Source: Aureimonas jatrophae
GTDB taxonomy: Bacteria > Pseudomonadota > Alphaproteobacteria > Rhizobiales > Rhizobiaceae
Length of the DNA stretch: 64,000 nt
NCBI RefSeq assembly: GCF_900104035.1
Contig: NZ_FNIT01000003.1
Location: 1 to 64,000 of the forward strand
Direction: 5' to 3'
Part shown: one piece after another, positions 35,810 through 45,827 of the stretch
How the letters are laid out: the number at the start of each line of letters is the position of its first letter
How positions within the stretch are numbered: position 1 is the first letter of the stretch
Program-made: the position numbers and the translations under genes
The notes under the pieces: generated by a model
Told to the model about the DNA's origin: nothing
Databases searched by the model: none
The model's input: the letters and a program-made list of their open reading frames with translations, nothing else

Positions 35810-37300
35810 ATGTCCCAGCCGCCCGTCCTTCGCTTCGCGCGCCCCGAACTGCCGCAGAGTGGCGTGCTTGTCGTCCTGACGGAGAGCGTCGAGACACTGC
35901 CGAGCGCGCTGCCGATCGACCTGCGTGGTGGTCTCGAGAAGGCGTCCCGGCTGGCGAAGTTCAAGGGCAAGAGCCTGTCAGCGGCCGAGTTCGTCGCACC
36001 GTCGGGTACCGAACTCGATCGGATCATCCTGATCGGAACCACGACCGAGGGGACGCCCGGCGAGGAGGATCGCCTGAAGCTCGGTGGCACGATCGCCGCC
36101 AAGTTGAAGGGCGTCGAGACGGCCGCCGTCTGGGCCGAGACGATCGATCCGGCCGCCTTGGCCGATATCGGGCTCGGTATCCTGCTGCGCAGCTACCGCT
36201 TCGATCGATACAAGTCGCGCAAGGCCAAGCCGGGCGAGGAGGAGGAGAACGGCGACGTCGAGGCGACGATCACCTTTCTGACCGCCGACCCGGACGCTGC
36301 CGAAAAAGCCTTCGCCGTGGTCCGCGAGGTGTCGGCTGGCGTCGTGCTCGCCCGTGACCTCGTCAACGAACCGGCCAATATCCTGACCACCACCGAATAC
36401 GCGTCGCGCATCGCCGGGTTGCGCGATACCGGCCTCGAGGTCGAGATCCTCGACGAGAACCGGATGCGCGAGCTGAAGATGCACGCGCTGCTCGGCGTCG
36501 CGCAAGGCTCGCCCATGCCGCCGCGGCTCTGCATCATGCGCTGGAACGGTGCCGGTAACGACGAGGCGCCGCTCGCCTTCGTCGGCAAGGGCGTGATCTT
36601 CGATACGGGCGGCATCTCGATCAAGCCAGCCGCCGGCATGGAGGACATGAAGGGCGACATGGGCGGCTCGGCGGCCGTGGTCGGTCTCATGCGGGCGCTC
36701 GCAGGTCGCAAGGCGAAGATCAACGCGGTCGGCGTCGTCGGGCTCGTCGAGAATGCCGTCGACGGGAAGGCCCAACGGCCCGGCGACATCGTGACCGCCA
36801 TGTCCGGCACGACGATCGAGGTGTTGAACACCGATGCCGAAGGCCGTCTCGTTCTGGCGGATGCGCTCTGGTACACCCAGGAGCGCTACAAGCCCCGCTT
36901 CATGATCAACCTCGCGACGTTGACGGGCGCGATCATCGTCGCGCTCGGCAACCATCACGCCGGCCTCTTTTCCAACAACGACGAGTTGGCCGACCGCCTC
37001 CTCGCCGCCGGTCTCGCGACCGGCGAGAAGGTGTGGCGCATGCCGCTCGGCAAGGAGTACGACAAGCAGATCGAGGGCAAGTTCGCCGACATCAAGAACA
37101 TCGGTGCCGGTCGCGCCGGCGGTTCGATCACGGCGGCGCAGTTCCTGCAGCGCTTCGTCAACGACGTGCCCTGGGCGCATCTCGATGTGGCCGGCACGGC
37201 CATGGGGTCGCCCTCGACCGAATACAATCAGTCCTGGGCTTCGGGCTTTGGCGTTCGCCTGCTCGATCGTCTTGTCCGCGAGCACTACGAGACGCGCTGA
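35810..37300 (+). CDS. pepA: Leucyl aminopeptidase (M17)
   Basis: Cytosolic hexameric dizinc aminopeptidase, 496 residues. The M17 signature [14 protein letters not shown] is intact. Other metal and active-site segments are [20 protein letters not shown] (Lys and Asp ligands) and [13 protein letters not shown]. The N-terminal macro-like domain is complete. The ATG beginning MSQPPVLRF was chosen because upstream codons lack homology. In some bacteria PepA also binds DNA; nothing here tests that. holC follows 5 nt later. Confidence 0.96.
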   Translation: MSQPPVLRFARPELPQSGVLVVLTESVETLPSALPIDLRGGLEKASRLAKFKGKSLSAAEFVAPSGTELDRIILIGTTTEGTPGEEDRLKLGGTIAAKLKGVETAAVWAETIDPAALADIGLGILLRSYRFDRYKSRKAKPGEEEENGDVEATITFLTADPDAAEKAFAVVREVSAGVVLARDLVNEPANILTTTEYASRIAGLRDTGLEVEILDENRMRELKMHALLGVAQGSPMPPRLCIMRWNGAGNDEAPLAFVGKGVIFDTGGISIKPAAGMEDMKGDMGGSAAVVGLMRALAGRKAKINAVGVVGLVENAVDGKAQRPGDIVTAMSGTTIEVLNTDAEGRLVLADALWYTQERYKPRFMINLATLTGAIIVALGNHHAGLFSNNDELADRLLAAGLATGEKVWRMPLGKEYDKQIEGKFADIKNIGAGRAGGSITAAQFLQRFVNDVPWAHLDVAGTAMGSPSTEYNQSWASGFGVRLLDRLVREHYETR

Positions 37301-37305
37301 CCCGC

Positions 37306-37764
37306 TTGCCCGAGGTTCTGTTCTACCATCTGACCGAGAGCCGGCTCGAGGAGGCGCTGCCCGACCTTCTCGAGCGCTCGCTCGCGCGCGGTTGGCGGGC
37401 GGTCGTCCAGTGCGTGACGACCGAGCGCCGCGATGCGCTCGACCAGCATCTATGGACCTTCCGGGAGGACAGTTTCCTTCCCCATGCGACCGACGCGGCG
37501 GCTTCGGCCGCCACGCTGCAGCCGGTTCTCCTCACCACGGACCCGGCGCAACGGGCAAACGACCCCCAGGTGCGATTCATGGTGGAGGGCGCCAGTCCCG
37601 AAGCCGGCTGGGGCGATGCGAAGCGTGGCGTGTACCTGTTCGATGGCCACGACGATCACCAGCTGCAGCTGGCTCGCGAGCGATGGCGAGCCGAGAAGGC
37701 CGCCGGCAACGACATTACCTACTGGCAGCAGACCGAGGATCGGCGCTGGGCGAAGCGGGCATGA
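37306..37764 (+). CDS. holC: DNA polymerase III subunit chi
   Basis: Clamp-loader accessory subunit that contacts SSB. It has 152 residues. Family features: PEVLFYHLTESRLEEALPDL, then LERSLARGWRAVVQCVT, DALDQHLWTFREDSFLPHAT and RGVYLFDGHDDHQLQLARER. No ATG fits; TTG directly before PEVLFYHL gives the normal N-terminus. There is no clear Shine-Dalgarno, but pepA ends 5 nt upstream, so translational coupling is likely. The pepA-holC pair is conserved across Proteobacteria. It is convergent with the hydrolase gene. Confidence 0.9.
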   Translation: MPEVLFYHLTESRLEEALPDLLERSLARGWRAVVQCVTTERRDALDQHLWTFREDSFLPHATDAAASAATLQPVLLTTDPAQRANDPQVRFMVEGASPEAGWGDAKRGVYLFDGHDDHQLQLARERWRAEKAAGNDITYWQQTEDRRWAKRA

Positions 37765-37767
37765 CGG

Positions 37768-38562
37768 TCAGCTGAGGTCCCGGTCGATGAAGTCGAGAAC
37801 GGCGGTGGCATAGCCTTCCGGATCCTCGATCGGTGCCGAGTGTCCGACATCCGGCAGGATGACCAGCGATGCACCAGGAATCGTTTCGGCCATGTATTCC
37901 GTGTGCTTCCGGCTGATCGCCTCGTCGTGGTCGCCGATCACGACCTCGGTCGGGACCGTGATCGACGCCAGGTCCTCGGCCGTGAAGTTCGGCTCGTTGG
38001 CCCACAACGCGTGGATCTCGTCTGCGACGTCGTCGTAGTGGCGCAGTTCCGGAACGCTCTCCGGCGCCACGTAGTGCTTGACCCCGTCCGGCGTTGCGTT
38101 GGCGGCCTGCACGAAGAGGCGCGTCAGGCGTTCGGGGTGATGGATCGCGATATCGAGGCCGATGATGCCGCCGTCGCTCCATCCCACCAAGGCCGCTTTC
38201 TGGATGCCAAGCGTGTCCAGAAGCTTCAGGTAGTCGTCGGCCATCAGATCGTAGGTGATCGGCTCCGACGTCCGGGTCGAGCGGCCCTGGCCGCGGCTAT
38301 CGGCGACGATCACCTGATGATGCTCGGCCAGCGCCGCGATCTGGTCGCGCCACACGCTGGAGTCCGACAACCCGCCATGAATCAGCAGGAGCGGGGAGCC
38401 GCTCCCGTAGATGCGGAAGAACAGCTCGATCCCGTTGACGCTCGCATATCCCAGCTGGTTCGAAACGAGCGGCCCGCTGGCCTCGGCCTGTTTGTGCAAC
38501 GGGAGGACGACCGCACTGGCCATACAGGCCAAGGCCAGAGACGCGAGAAGCTGACGCGCCAT
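37768..38562 (-). CDS. Exported alpha/beta hydrolase
   Basis: A 264-residue alpha/beta-fold hydrolase with an N-terminal signal peptide (LLASLALACMASAVVLPLHK, cleavage probably near EAS), so it is likely periplasmic. The catalytic triad appears as Ser129 in VGWSDGG, Asp213 in VIGDHDEAIS and His241 in LPDVGHSAP. The oxyanion segment is LLIHGGLSDSSVW. Overall it resembles 3-oxoadipate enol-lactonase and related esterases, but those are cytoplasmic; the substrate is unknown. The upstream ABC-F gene has its own stop 98 nt away. Confidence 0.85.
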   Translation of the reverse strand: MARQLLASLALACMASAVVLPLHKQAEASGPLVSNQLGYASVNGIELFFRIYGSGSPLLLIHGGLSDSSVWRDQIAALAEHHQVIVADSRGQGRSTRTSEPITYDLMADDYLKLLDTLGIQKAALVGWSDGGIIGLDIAIHHPERLTRLFVQAANATPDGVKHYVAPESVPELRHYDDVADEIHALWANEPNFTAEDLASITVPTEVVIGDHDEAISRKHTEYMAETIPGASLVILPDVGHSAPIEDPEGYATAVLDFIDRDLS

Positions 38563-38660
38563 GAGAGGATCCTTCCCGACCGGCCCGGCGGATCGAACCC
38601 GCCACCTCTCAAACGACGCTAGAAGCCGTTTCGCTCCCGCGCAACATAACGCGGATGTGA

Positions 38661-40562
38661 TTATTCCGCCGCCATGGCGGCGTCATGCTCCGTGGTGAGC
38701 TCCAACCACTCGCCCTCGACCTTTTCGAGGGTGCGCTCGGCATTGCTTTTCTGCTTGGCGAGATCTGCGGCCTTGGAGGTGTCCTTCGTGTAGAGGGCGG
38801 GATCCGCCAGCTTCGTATCCAGCTCGGAGATCGTCTTCTGAAGACGCGTCAGTTGGATCTCGAGGCCAGAGATCTTCTGTCGCAGGGGTTTGAGCGTCTC
38901 GCGCCGTTCGGCCGCGAGGCGGCGCTGATCCTGTTTCGAGACGATCGGTGCGGCGACCACCTCCACGGCCTCGCCCTGGTTACCGCCGCCGGCGCGCGCG
39001 CCGGACAGGATCAGTTTCTTGTAGTCCTCCAGGTCGCCATCGTAGCGCGACACCGTCCCATCGCCGACGATCCACAGGCGATCCATCGTCGCCTCGACCA
39101 TATGGCGATCGTGGCTGATCAGGATCACCGCACCCGAATAGTCGTTCAACGCGTGGACCAGGCTCTCGCGCGCTTCGATGTCGAGGTGGTTGGTCGGCTC
39201 ATCGAGGATCAGGACGTTGGGCGAGTCGATCGTGGCCAGTCCCATCAGAAGGCGGGCCTTCTCGCCGCCCGACAATGAGTCCGCTACCGTATCCATCTTC
39301 TGCGTCGGCAGGCCCATCTGGGCCACGCGCGCGCGCACCTTGGCCTCCGGCGCGTCAGGCATGAACCGTCGGACATGCTGCACCGCTGTCTCGTTGGGCC
39401 GCAAATCGTCGATCTGGTGTTGCGCGAACATCGCGATCTTAAGCCCGGGCGCGCGCGTCACCTGTCCCGCTTGCGCCGTGAGACGTTCGGCCAGAAGCTT
39501 GGCGAAGGTCGACTTGCCGTTGCCGTTGGCCCCGAGAAGCGCGATGCGGTCGTCGGCGTCGATGCGCAGGTTCAAGCCGCGCAGGATCGAGCGATCCGGC
39601 GTGTAACCGACCGCCACGTTCTCCATTCGGATGATGGGCGAGGCGAGGACCTTGGCCGGTTCCGGAAAGACGAAGGGCGTGACCTGTTCTTCGACGATCG
39701 CCTGCAGCGGCTTCATGCGCTCCAGCGCCTTCAGTCGCGACTGGGCCTGCCGCGCCTTGGACGCCTTGGCGCGGAAGCGCTCGACGAAAGCTTCCATGTG
39801 CTTGCGCGCGGCGTCCTGCTTGACGATCGCCTTCTGGAGCAACTCGAGCTTCTCGGCACGCTGCCGCTCGAAGCTGTCGTAGTCGCCGCGATAGAAGACA
39901 AGCTTCTTCTGATCCAGATGCACGATCGCGTTGACGGCGTTGTTCAGGACGTCGCGGTCGTGGCTGATGATGAGGACGGTGTAAGGATAGCGGGCGACGA
40001 AGTTCTCCAGCCAGAGCGTGCCCTCGAGGTCGAGGTAGTTCGTCGGCTCGTCCAAGAGCAGCAGATCGGGACGCGAGAACAGGACGGCCGCGAGCGCGAC
40101 GCGCATCCGCCAGCCGCCGGAAAACGAGGACACGGGACGCGCCTGCGCCCGCGCGTCGAAGCCGAGACCATCGAGGATCGCGGCAGCACGAGCCTCCGCC
40201 GAATGGCTCTCGATGTCCGCCAGCCTCAGATGGATCTCGGAGATGCGCTCCGGATCCCTGGCGGTTTCGGCCTCCTCTAGCAACGCGACGCGTTCGAGGT
40301 CGGCCGCCAGAACGACCTCCAGAAGCGACTGCTCCGTGCCGGGCGCCTCCTGGGCGACCTGTCCGATACGCGTTCCCTTCGGGATCGAGACACTTCCGCT
40401 TTCCGATCCGAGATCGCCGGTGATCACACGGAAGAGGGTCGACTTTCCCGCCCCGTTGCGGCCCACGAGGCCGGCCTTCGTGCCGCTCGGGATCGAGAGC
40501 GTGGCATGGTCGATCAGAAGGCGTCCGGCGACGCGGGCCGAAAGGTCGGTGATCTGAAGCAT
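38661..40562 (-). CDS. ABC-F family ATPase
   Basis: A 633-residue cytoplasmic protein with two ABC domains and no membrane part, so not a transporter. ABC-F proteins act on the ribosome. Domain 1: Walker A VGRNGAGKST, signature SFSGGWRMRVALA, Walker B LLLLDEPTNYLD. Domain 2: Walker A LGANGNGKST, signature SLSGGEKARLLMG, Walker B VLILDEPTNHLD. The inter-domain P-site tRNA-interaction linker is helical and basic (RFRAKASKARQAQSRLKALE). A C-terminal coiled coil (about 560-633) follows. The pattern suggests the YheS/Uup side of the family; resistance-type activity is not implied. Confidence 0.92.
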   Translation of the reverse strand: MLQITDLSARVAGRLLIDHATLSIPSGTKAGLVGRNGAGKSTLFRVITGDLGSESGSVSIPKGTRIGQVAQEAPGTEQSLLEVVLAADLERVALLEEAETARDPERISEIHLRLADIESHSAEARAAAILDGLGFDARAQARPVSSFSGGWRMRVALAAVLFSRPDLLLLDEPTNYLDLEGTLWLENFVARYPYTVLIISHDRDVLNNAVNAIVHLDQKKLVFYRGDYDSFERQRAEKLELLQKAIVKQDAARKHMEAFVERFRAKASKARQAQSRLKALERMKPLQAIVEEQVTPFVFPEPAKVLASPIIRMENVAVGYTPDRSILRGLNLRIDADDRIALLGANGNGKSTFAKLLAERLTAQAGQVTRAPGLKIAMFAQHQIDDLRPNETAVQHVRRFMPDAPEAKVRARVAQMGLPTQKMDTVADSLSGGEKARLLMGLATIDSPNVLILDEPTNHLDIEARESLVHALNDYSGAVILISHDRHMVEATMDRLWIVGDGTVSRYDGDLEDYKKLILSGARAGGGNQGEAVEVVAAPIVSKQDQRRLAAERRETLKPLRQKISGLEIQLTRLQKTISELDTKLADPALYTKDTSKAADLAKQKSNAERTLEKVEGEWLELTTEHDAAMAAE

Positions 40563-40666
40563 GGGCAGCTTTTCGCATGGTTGCGCGAGTGGGGAAAGAG
40601 GAGGGCGCACTGGCCCGCCGAGCCGCGCGACGCTATGGCGAGGCACGCAGCCTGGAGGATCCGGTC

Positions 40667-41365
40667 ATGACCATTCAGCTCTACGACCTCGTCGGCGCCG
40701 ACCCGGCGCGCCCGTTCTCGCCCCATTGCTGGAAGGCGCGGATGGCATTGGCTCATAAAGGGTTGAAGCCGGAGGTCCTGCCGGTGCGCTTCCCGGAGGT
40801 GGCTTCGCTGGAAGGGGGTGGAGGCCGTACCGTGCCGCTGGTCCGCGACGGCGACACCGTGGTGCAGGATAGCTTCGCGATCGCCGAGTACCTGGACGAC
40901 CGCTATCCGGACCGTCCGATGCTGTTCGAGGGAATGAGCGGACGGGCGCTGACGCGCTTCGTGGAAAGCTGGATGCAGCGCGCCGTGCATCCCTATCTCG
41001 TGTCGGTCGCCGTTCTCGATATTCACGATTTGCAAGACCGCGAGGGCCAGGCCTGGTTCCGTGCCAAACGCGAGGCGCTTTTCGGAAAGTCGCTCGAGGA
41101 GGTCCAGTCCGGTCGCACACCGGAGTCGGCGGCTGCCTTCGCGCGGACGCTGGAGCCGTTGCGCGTCACGCTGAAACGCCAGCCCTTCCTGGGAGGCGAG
41201 ACGCCGCGCTTTGCCGATCATATCGTGTTCGGTGGTTTCCAATGGGCTCGCGTGGCAACCCGGTATCCGGTTCTGCCGGAGGCGGGCGACCCGATCCACG
41301 AATGGTTCGAGCGGTGTCTCGATCTCTACGATGCGCTGGGGCGTCGCACGCCGGCCGCCGCCTGA
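40667..41365 (+). CDS. Glutathione S-transferase family protein (LigE-like N-terminus)
   Basis: A 232-residue cytoplasmic GST. The N-terminal thioredoxin-like half is ITLYDL-type ([20 protein letters not shown], then [20 protein letters not shown]) with the glutathione-contact [15 protein letters not shown]. This resembles beta-etherase and related GSTs more than classical ones. The helical C-terminal domain contains [21 protein letters not shown] precedes the ATG by 8 nt. It is divergent from the ABC-F gene and 74 nt ahead of ndk. The substrate is unknown. Confidence 0.85.
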   Translation: MTIQLYDLVGADPARPFSPHCWKARMALAHKGLKPEVLPVRFPEVASLEGGGGRTVPLVRDGDTVVQDSFAIAEYLDDRYPDRPMLFEGMSGRALTRFVESWMQRAVHPYLVSVAVLDIHDLQDREGQAWFRAKREALFGKSLEEVQSGRTPESAAAFARTLEPLRVTLKRQPFLGGETPRFADHIVFGGFQWARVATRYPVLPEAGDPIHEWFERCLDLYDALGRRTPAAA

Positions 41366-41439
41366 ACTTGCCGGTCTTTCAGGGCGCCGCTATAGAGCGG
41401 CCCCGCTTCCCAAACGATTCCAACCAGGAAACAGAGCCC

Positions 41440-41862
41440 ATGGCCATCGAGCGCACCTTTTCCATGATCAAGCCCGACGCGACCCGTCGCAACCTGACCG
41501 GCGCGATCACCAAGATGCTGGAGGAGGGTGGCCTGCGCGTCGTCGCTTCCAAGCGCGTCTGGATGAGCCGTCGCGAGGCCGAGGGCTTCTATGCGGTCCA
41601 TAAGGAGCGTCCGTTCTTCGGCGAGCTCGTCGAGTCGATGTCGGCCGGTCCGACCGTCGTCCAGGTGCTGGAGGGCGAGAACGCCATCTCGCGCAACCGC
41701 GAGCTGATGGGCGCGACCAACCCTTCGCAGGCAGCCGACGGCACGATCCGCAAGAGCCACGCCCTGTCGATCGGCGAAAACTCGGTGCACGGCTCGGACG
41801 CACCCGAGACCGCCGCTCAGGAGATCGCCTACTGGTTCTCCGAGACCGAGATCGTCGGCTGA
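41440..41862 (+). CDS. ndk: Nucleoside diphosphate kinase
   Basis: Transfers the gamma phosphate between nucleoside triphosphates and diphosphates; 140 residues, normal length. [20 protein letters not shown] opens the protein, and the phospho-acceptor His117 is in [16 protein letters not shown]. Nucleotide-binding Lys11, Arg104 and Asn114 are present. AGGAAACAG lies before the ATG. An intrinsic terminator follows 24 nt after the stop. Confidence 0.98.
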   Translation: MAIERTFSMIKPDATRRNLTGAITKMLEEGGLRVVASKRVWMSRREAEGFYAVHKERPFFGELVESMSAGPTVVQVLEGENAISRNRELMGATNPSQAADGTIRKSHALSIGENSVHGSDAPETAAQEIAYWFSETEIVG

Positions 41863-41885
41863 AGCCGATCTCTCACTGAGATGCG

Positions 41886-41917
41886 ACGCCGGTCCTCGTG
41901 GCCGGCGTTTTCGTTTC
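41886..41917 (+). terminator. Intrinsic terminator after ndk
   Basis: ACGCCGG and CCGGCGT form a 7-bp stem, with two more G-C pairs possible in the loop, followed by TTTTCGTTT. It works only for the plus strand. It just touches the stop codon of moaE on the other strand. Confidence 0.8.
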
Positions 41918-42378
41918 TACAGCTTGTGCCAGCGGCTTGCCGAGTGGTCGTCGGTATCCTTCGCGGTGACCCAATCGCCGACCGTCCCGTCGATCAGGTG
42001 CTCCCGCTTCCAGAAGGGCGCCCGCGTCTTCAGGAAGTCCATGACGAACTCGGCCGCCTCGAACGCGGCCTGGCGATGCGTCGATGCGCAGGCCAGGAAC
42101 ACGATCTCCTCCCCAGGGCGAACGCGCCCGTAGCGGTGCAGGCAGCGCGCTGACAGCAACGACCAGCGCTCCGTCGCCTCCTGCAGGATGCGCGCGATCT
42201 CGCGCTCCGCCATGCCAGGATAGTGCTCAAGCTCCAACTCGGCCAAGCGCCCGCCCTCGTCACGGCAGAAACCGAGGAAGGTCACGACCGCGCCAGCCTC
42301 GCCGGCGGGCGTCGCAAGCCTCGTCTCCTCGGCGATGTCGATGCGGCTGCCGGTAACGGCTGCGGAGAACTTCGCCAC
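41917..42378 (-). CDS. moaE: Molybdopterin synthase catalytic subunit
   Basis: Large subunit that inserts sulfur from MoaD into precursor Z to make molybdopterin. It has 153 residues. Motifs: GAVVTFLGFCRDEG, LELEHYPGMAEREI, IHRYGRV-type CLHRYGRVRPGEEIVFLACA, RQAAFEAAEFVMDFLK and active-site Lys in RAPFWKREHLIDG. It lies 1 nt after moaD, its partner, so both are made together. Confidence 0.95.
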   Translation of the reverse strand: MAKFSAAVTGSRIDIAEETRLATPAGEAGAVVTFLGFCRDEGGRLAELELEHYPGMAEREIARILQEATERWSLLSARCLHRYGRVRPGEEIVFLACASTHRQAAFEAAEFVMDFLKTRAPFWKREHLIDGTVGDWVTAKDTDDHSASRWHKL

Positions 42379-42379
42379 G

Positions 42380-42631
42380 TCAGCCGCCGGTCATGGGCGG
42401 AAAGATCGCGATCTCCTTCGCGCCTTCCAGCGGTTGGGCGTGGTCGACATGTTCCTGATCGATGGCGACGCGAACGACCTCGGGTGCCTGAAGCGCTGCG
42501 GCATGGTTGTCGGATTGCGTCTTCAGGTAGCGCAGGAGGTCTCCCACGGTCAGGACGCCAGCCGGAAGAACGACTTCCTCCTCCGCCACGCCAATCCGTT
42601 CGCGGATCCAGGCGAAATAAACGATCTTCAT
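42380..42631 (-). CDS. moaD: Molybdopterin synthase sulfur-carrier subunit
   Basis: Ubiquitin-like sulfur carrier of 83 residues. It ends in the obligatory Gly-Gly (AIFPPMTGG), which is thiocarboxylated. The N-terminal strand MKIVYFAWIRERIGVAEEEV and the segment VAIDQEHVDHAQPLEGAKEI fit MoaD. It is coupled to moaE. Confidence 0.94.
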   Translation of the reverse strand: MKIVYFAWIRERIGVAEEEVVLPAGVLTVGDLLRYLKTQSDNHAAALQAPEVVRVAIDQEHVDHAQPLEGAKEIAIFPPMTGG

Positions 42632-42667
42632 GCCACGCCTCCGGTTCGGTTCGGGCCAGACGCGCCC

Positions 42668-43252
42668 TCAGTCACCGATATGGCGCAGCCCCGCTCGGAA
42701 GTAATCGTAGCCGGTGTAAAGCGTGATCAGCGCCGCGACCCACAGGAGGGCGATGCCGACCTCCGTCACGAGATAAACGACGCGATCTCCGGCCGGGCCG
42801 GCAAGCAGGAAGCTGAGCGCCACCATCTGCGTCGCCGTCTTCCACTTGGCGAGCCGGGTGACGGGAACCGAGACCTTGAGTTCGGCCAGATACTCTCGCA
42901 GGCCGGACACGAGGATCTCGCGGCAGAGGATCACGATCGCAGCCCAGATCGACCAACCCGCGATCGTGCCGTCGGCGGCCAGGAGAAGAAGCACCGCCGC
43001 CACCAGCAGCTTGTCGGCGATCGGGTCGAGCATCCGCCCGATGGTCGAGGTCTGTTGCCAGGCCCGTGCGAGGTAGCCGTCGAGCCAGTCCGTCACGCTC
43101 GCCACGACAAACAGCCCGAGCGCCCACCAACGCGCCGTCTCCGAACCGTGCAGCTTGCCCTCCACAAAGAAGCACAGGACCACCAGCGGCACGGCCACGA
43201 TGCGCGCGTAGGTCAGAAGGTTCGGGATGTTCAGCGCCCGCTTGGTGGCCAT
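42668..43252 (-). CDS. pgsA: CDP-diacylglycerol--glycerol-3-phosphate 3-phosphatidyltransferase
   Basis: Makes phosphatidylglycerophosphate, the first step to phosphatidylglycerol and cardiolipin. It has 194 residues, mostly membrane helices. The CDP-alcohol phosphotransferase motif is complete: D-G-x2-A-R as DWLDGYLARA, then GRMLDPIADKLL for G-x3-D-x3-D. ALNIPNLLTYARIVAVPLV is the family start; ATG before ATKRAL was preferred to one six codons upstream, and neither has a clear ribosome site. It is followed by moaD-moaE and preceded by uvrC on the same strand, as uvrC-pgsA-moaD-moaE in many Rhizobiales. Confidence 0.94.
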   Translation of the reverse strand: MATKRALNIPNLLTYARIVAVPLVVLCFFVEGKLHGSETARWWALGLFVVASVTDWLDGYLARAWQQTSTIGRMLDPIADKLLVAAVLLLLAADGTIAGWSIWAAIVILCREILVSGLREYLAELKVSVPVTRLAKWKTATQMVALSFLLAGPAGDRVVYLVTEVGIALLWVAALITLYTGYDYFRAGLRHIGD

Positions 43253-43390
43253 GCAGTGGGTCCGGTTCATGAGAAGGCCGGCGACCGGACCGCGAAACGG
43301 TTCGGCCAGTTGATCCGCTGTTCAAACGCGCCCGCCGGCCCCGCGTCAACAGCGCGGCCGGGTTCGCGGGCCCGAAAACGGGGAATGACG

Positions 43391-45436
43391 TTACTGACGC
43401 TCGTGGAAATGATCGTAGATCGTGCGCGCCATGGCGGCCGAGATGCCTTCGACCTTCAGAAGGTCGTCCATCGCGGCGCGCGACACGGCCTTCGCGGTTC
43501 CGAAATGGTGGAGCAGCGCCCGCTTGCGCGATGGACCGATGCCGCCGATCTCGTCAAGCGGGTTCTTGACCAGTTCCTTCTTTCGCTTGGCCCGGTGGGT
43601 GCCGATCGCAAAGCGGTGCGCCTCGTCGCGCAGACGCTGGACGAAGTAGAGCACGGGATCGCGCGGCGGCAGCGAGAAGGGCTCGCGACCCTGCACGATG
43701 AAGCGCTCGCGCCCAGCGTCTCGGTCGACGCCCTTGGCAACGCCGATGGTCGTGACCTTGTCGGCGATGCCGAGGTCATCGAGGATCTTCCGTACCGCCG
43801 AGATCTGGCCCTTGCCGCCGTCCACCAGGACGAGGTCCGGCCATGCGGGCATCTCGGTCTCGTCGGCGGCCTCCTCGGGTGCTTCGGGGTCGGCCGGCGG
43901 TCGCTCGGGCGCGGGACCGGTCGCGCCTTCCTCCTTGATCAGGCGCGAGAAGCGCCGGGTCATCACCTCGCGCATCATGCCGAAGTCGTCGCCCGGTGTG
44001 ATGTCCTGACCCTTGATGTTGAACTTCCGGTACTGGCTCTTCGCGAAACCCTGCGGACCGGCGACGATCATCGCGCCCACCGCTGCGGTGCCCATGATGT
44101 GCGAGTTGTCGAAGACCTCGATGCGCCGCGGCACCCGTTCCAATGCGAACGTATCCTTGAGGCCCGCCAACAGCCGAGCCTGAGACGATGTTTCGGCCAG
44201 TCGGCGTCCTAGGGCCTCGCGGGCGTTGGAGGTTGCGTGGTCGACGAGGTCGCGCTTCTCGCCGCGCTTGGGCACCGCGATCTCGACGCGGCGCTCGGCG
44301 CGCGTCGAAAGAAGCTCGGCGAGGATGGCCGCATCCTCGACCTCGACGGGCAGGAGCACGAGGCTCGCGGCCGGCTTGTCCTCGTAGAACTGGGCCAGGA
44401 ACGCGCCGAGCACCTCGCCCGGCTCCAGCGAGGGATCGGCCTTCGGGAAGTAGGCGCGGTTGCCCCAGTTCTGGTTGGTGCGGAAGAAGAAGACCTGGAT
44501 GCAGGTCAGCCCACCCTCCTGATGGATCGCGAAGACATCCGCCTCCTCGACCCCGTGCGGGTTGATGCCCTGGTGGCCCTGGATGTGGGCCAGCGCCGAA
44601 AGGCGGTCGCGAAACACGGCCGCGCGCTCGAAGTCGAGATCCATCGAGGCTTCCTGCATCGCCTCGGCGATGGTGCGCTTCACCTGTGCGGACTTGCCGG
44701 ACAGGAAGGCCTTCGCGTCCGACACGAGCCCGGCATAGTCCTCCAGGCTGATCTCGCGCGTGCAGGGTCCCGAGCATCGCTTGATCTGGTAGAGCAGGCA
44801 CGGGCGCGTGCGTGTCTCGTAGACGCTGTCGGTGCAGGTGCGCAGGAGAAAGGCGCGCTGAAGCGAGGCGACCGTGCGACCGACCGCGCCACCCGACGCG
44901 AAGGGGCCAAAATAGCTGCCTTTCCGCGAGCGCGCTCCCCGATGCTTGAAGACGGCAGGCGCTTCGTGGTCGTCCGACACGAGGATGTAGGGAAAGGACT
45001 TGTCGTCCCGCATCAGGACGTTGAAGCGCGGACGCAGGCGCTTGATGAGGTTCGCCTCGAGCAGAAGCGCCTCGGTCTCCGTGCGGGTGGTGACGAACTC
45101 CATATGCCGGGTCGCGCGGATCATGCGCGCGATGCGGTTCGTGTGCCCGGCCATGCGCGTGTAGCTCGCGACGCGCTTCTTCAGCGACTTCGCCTTACCG
45201 ACGTAGAGAACCTCGTTCGCCTCGTCGAACATCCGGTAGACGCCGGGGCTGTTGGGCAACTGACGCTGGAAGGCATGGATCAGTTCGGCGCCGACCAGCG
45301 TCTGGTCGACCGCGCGACCGCCGCTGTCCCACTCGATCGCCGCCAGAAGGGGACTGGGCTCGGAGGCCGTTTCGACGTCCTCGCCTTCCAGGTCCTCCGG
45401 CTCGTCCTCGAAATCGATGGCGGTTTCGTCGGTCAT
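43391..45436 (-). CDS. uvrC: Excinuclease ABC subunit C
   Basis: Makes both incisions in nucleotide excision repair after UvrA/UvrB load. It has about 681 residues: a GIY-YIG nuclease near residues 60-145 ([20 protein letters not shown]), a Cys-containing region ([16 protein letters not shown]), a UVR helix pair, an RNase H-like 5' nuclease ([20 protein letters not shown], then [12 protein letters not shown]) and a C-terminal double helix-hairpin-helix ([17 protein letters not shown]). An acidic extension of about 40 residues precedes the GIY-YIG domain. The start is not clear: the ATG with AGGA upstream was taken, but the frame stays open with further ATGs up to 45559. Confidence 0.93.
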   Translation of the reverse strand: MTDETAIDFEDEPEDLEGEDVETASEPSPLLAAIEWDSGGRAVDQTLVGAELIHAFQRQLPNSPGVYRMFDEANEVLYVGKAKSLKKRVASYTRMAGHTNRIARMIRATRHMEFVTTRTETEALLLEANLIKRLRPRFNVLMRDDKSFPYILVSDDHEAPAVFKHRGARSRKGSYFGPFASGGAVGRTVASLQRAFLLRTCTDSVYETRTRPCLLYQIKRCSGPCTREISLEDYAGLVSDAKAFLSGKSAQVKRTIAEAMQEASMDLDFERAAVFRDRLSALAHIQGHQGINPHGVEEADVFAIHQEGGLTCIQVFFFRTNQNWGNRAYFPKADPSLEPGEVLGAFLAQFYEDKPAASLVLLPVEVEDAAILAELLSTRAERRVEIAVPKRGEKRDLVDHATSNAREALGRRLAETSSQARLLAGLKDTFALERVPRRIEVFDNSHIMGTAAVGAMIVAGPQGFAKSQYRKFNIKGQDITPGDDFGMMREVMTRRFSRLIKEEGATGPAPERPPADPEAPEEAADETEMPAWPDLVLVDGGKGQISAVRKILDDLGIADKVTTIGVAKGVDRDAGRERFIVQGREPFSLPPRDPVLYFVQRLRDEAHRFAIGTHRAKRKKELVKNPLDEIGGIGPSRKRALLHHFGTAKAVSRAAMDDLLKVEGISAAMARTIYDHFHERQ

Positions 45437-45827
45437 CTCGTCCTGACGGGGCATGCGGGGTGTGAGCGCCCGTGCCGAACGACCGCGAGGCCGACGGCGC
45501 AGACGCCAAGCCTCGGCCAGGGACACCGCCACGCCGTTCATTCTTTCTTCATGCTTCATGCCGCTGCGAAAGCGGGGGCGAATGGGGCACGATGAAGGCG
45601 GACGGGCCCACCGGGGCAGTCGGTCACATATGGGAAGAATCCCGTGAGTGTCACCCCACTGCCATTGGCAAATCGCGCCAGCCGGACTTAGTTGACGGGT
45701 AAGCGAACACGACGCGACGCCCATAGGCCATTGGGTACAAGGGCTGCGGGAACCGCGGGTCGAACCGGACGTTCGCGACACGAATGGGCATCTCGCCATC
45801 AGGCTGTGCCCCCGAACCGAGGGTCCG
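45437..45827. other. Divergent uvrC/outer-membrane protein intergenic region
   Basis: About 390 bases without a confident gene. The part nearest uvrC stays open in the uvrC frame and could be an N-terminal extension (for example from ATG codons at 45541 or 45559). The right half should hold the promoter of the beta-barrel gene; a TTGACG at about 45691-45696 is -35-like but has no good -10 partner. No long hairpin or repeat is seen. Confidence 0.4.

Noticed and set aside
41384-41401. Short hairpin GCCGCT-ATAG-AGCGGC before ndk
   Set aside because: Six base pairs, no T-run and common by chance in GC-rich DNA.
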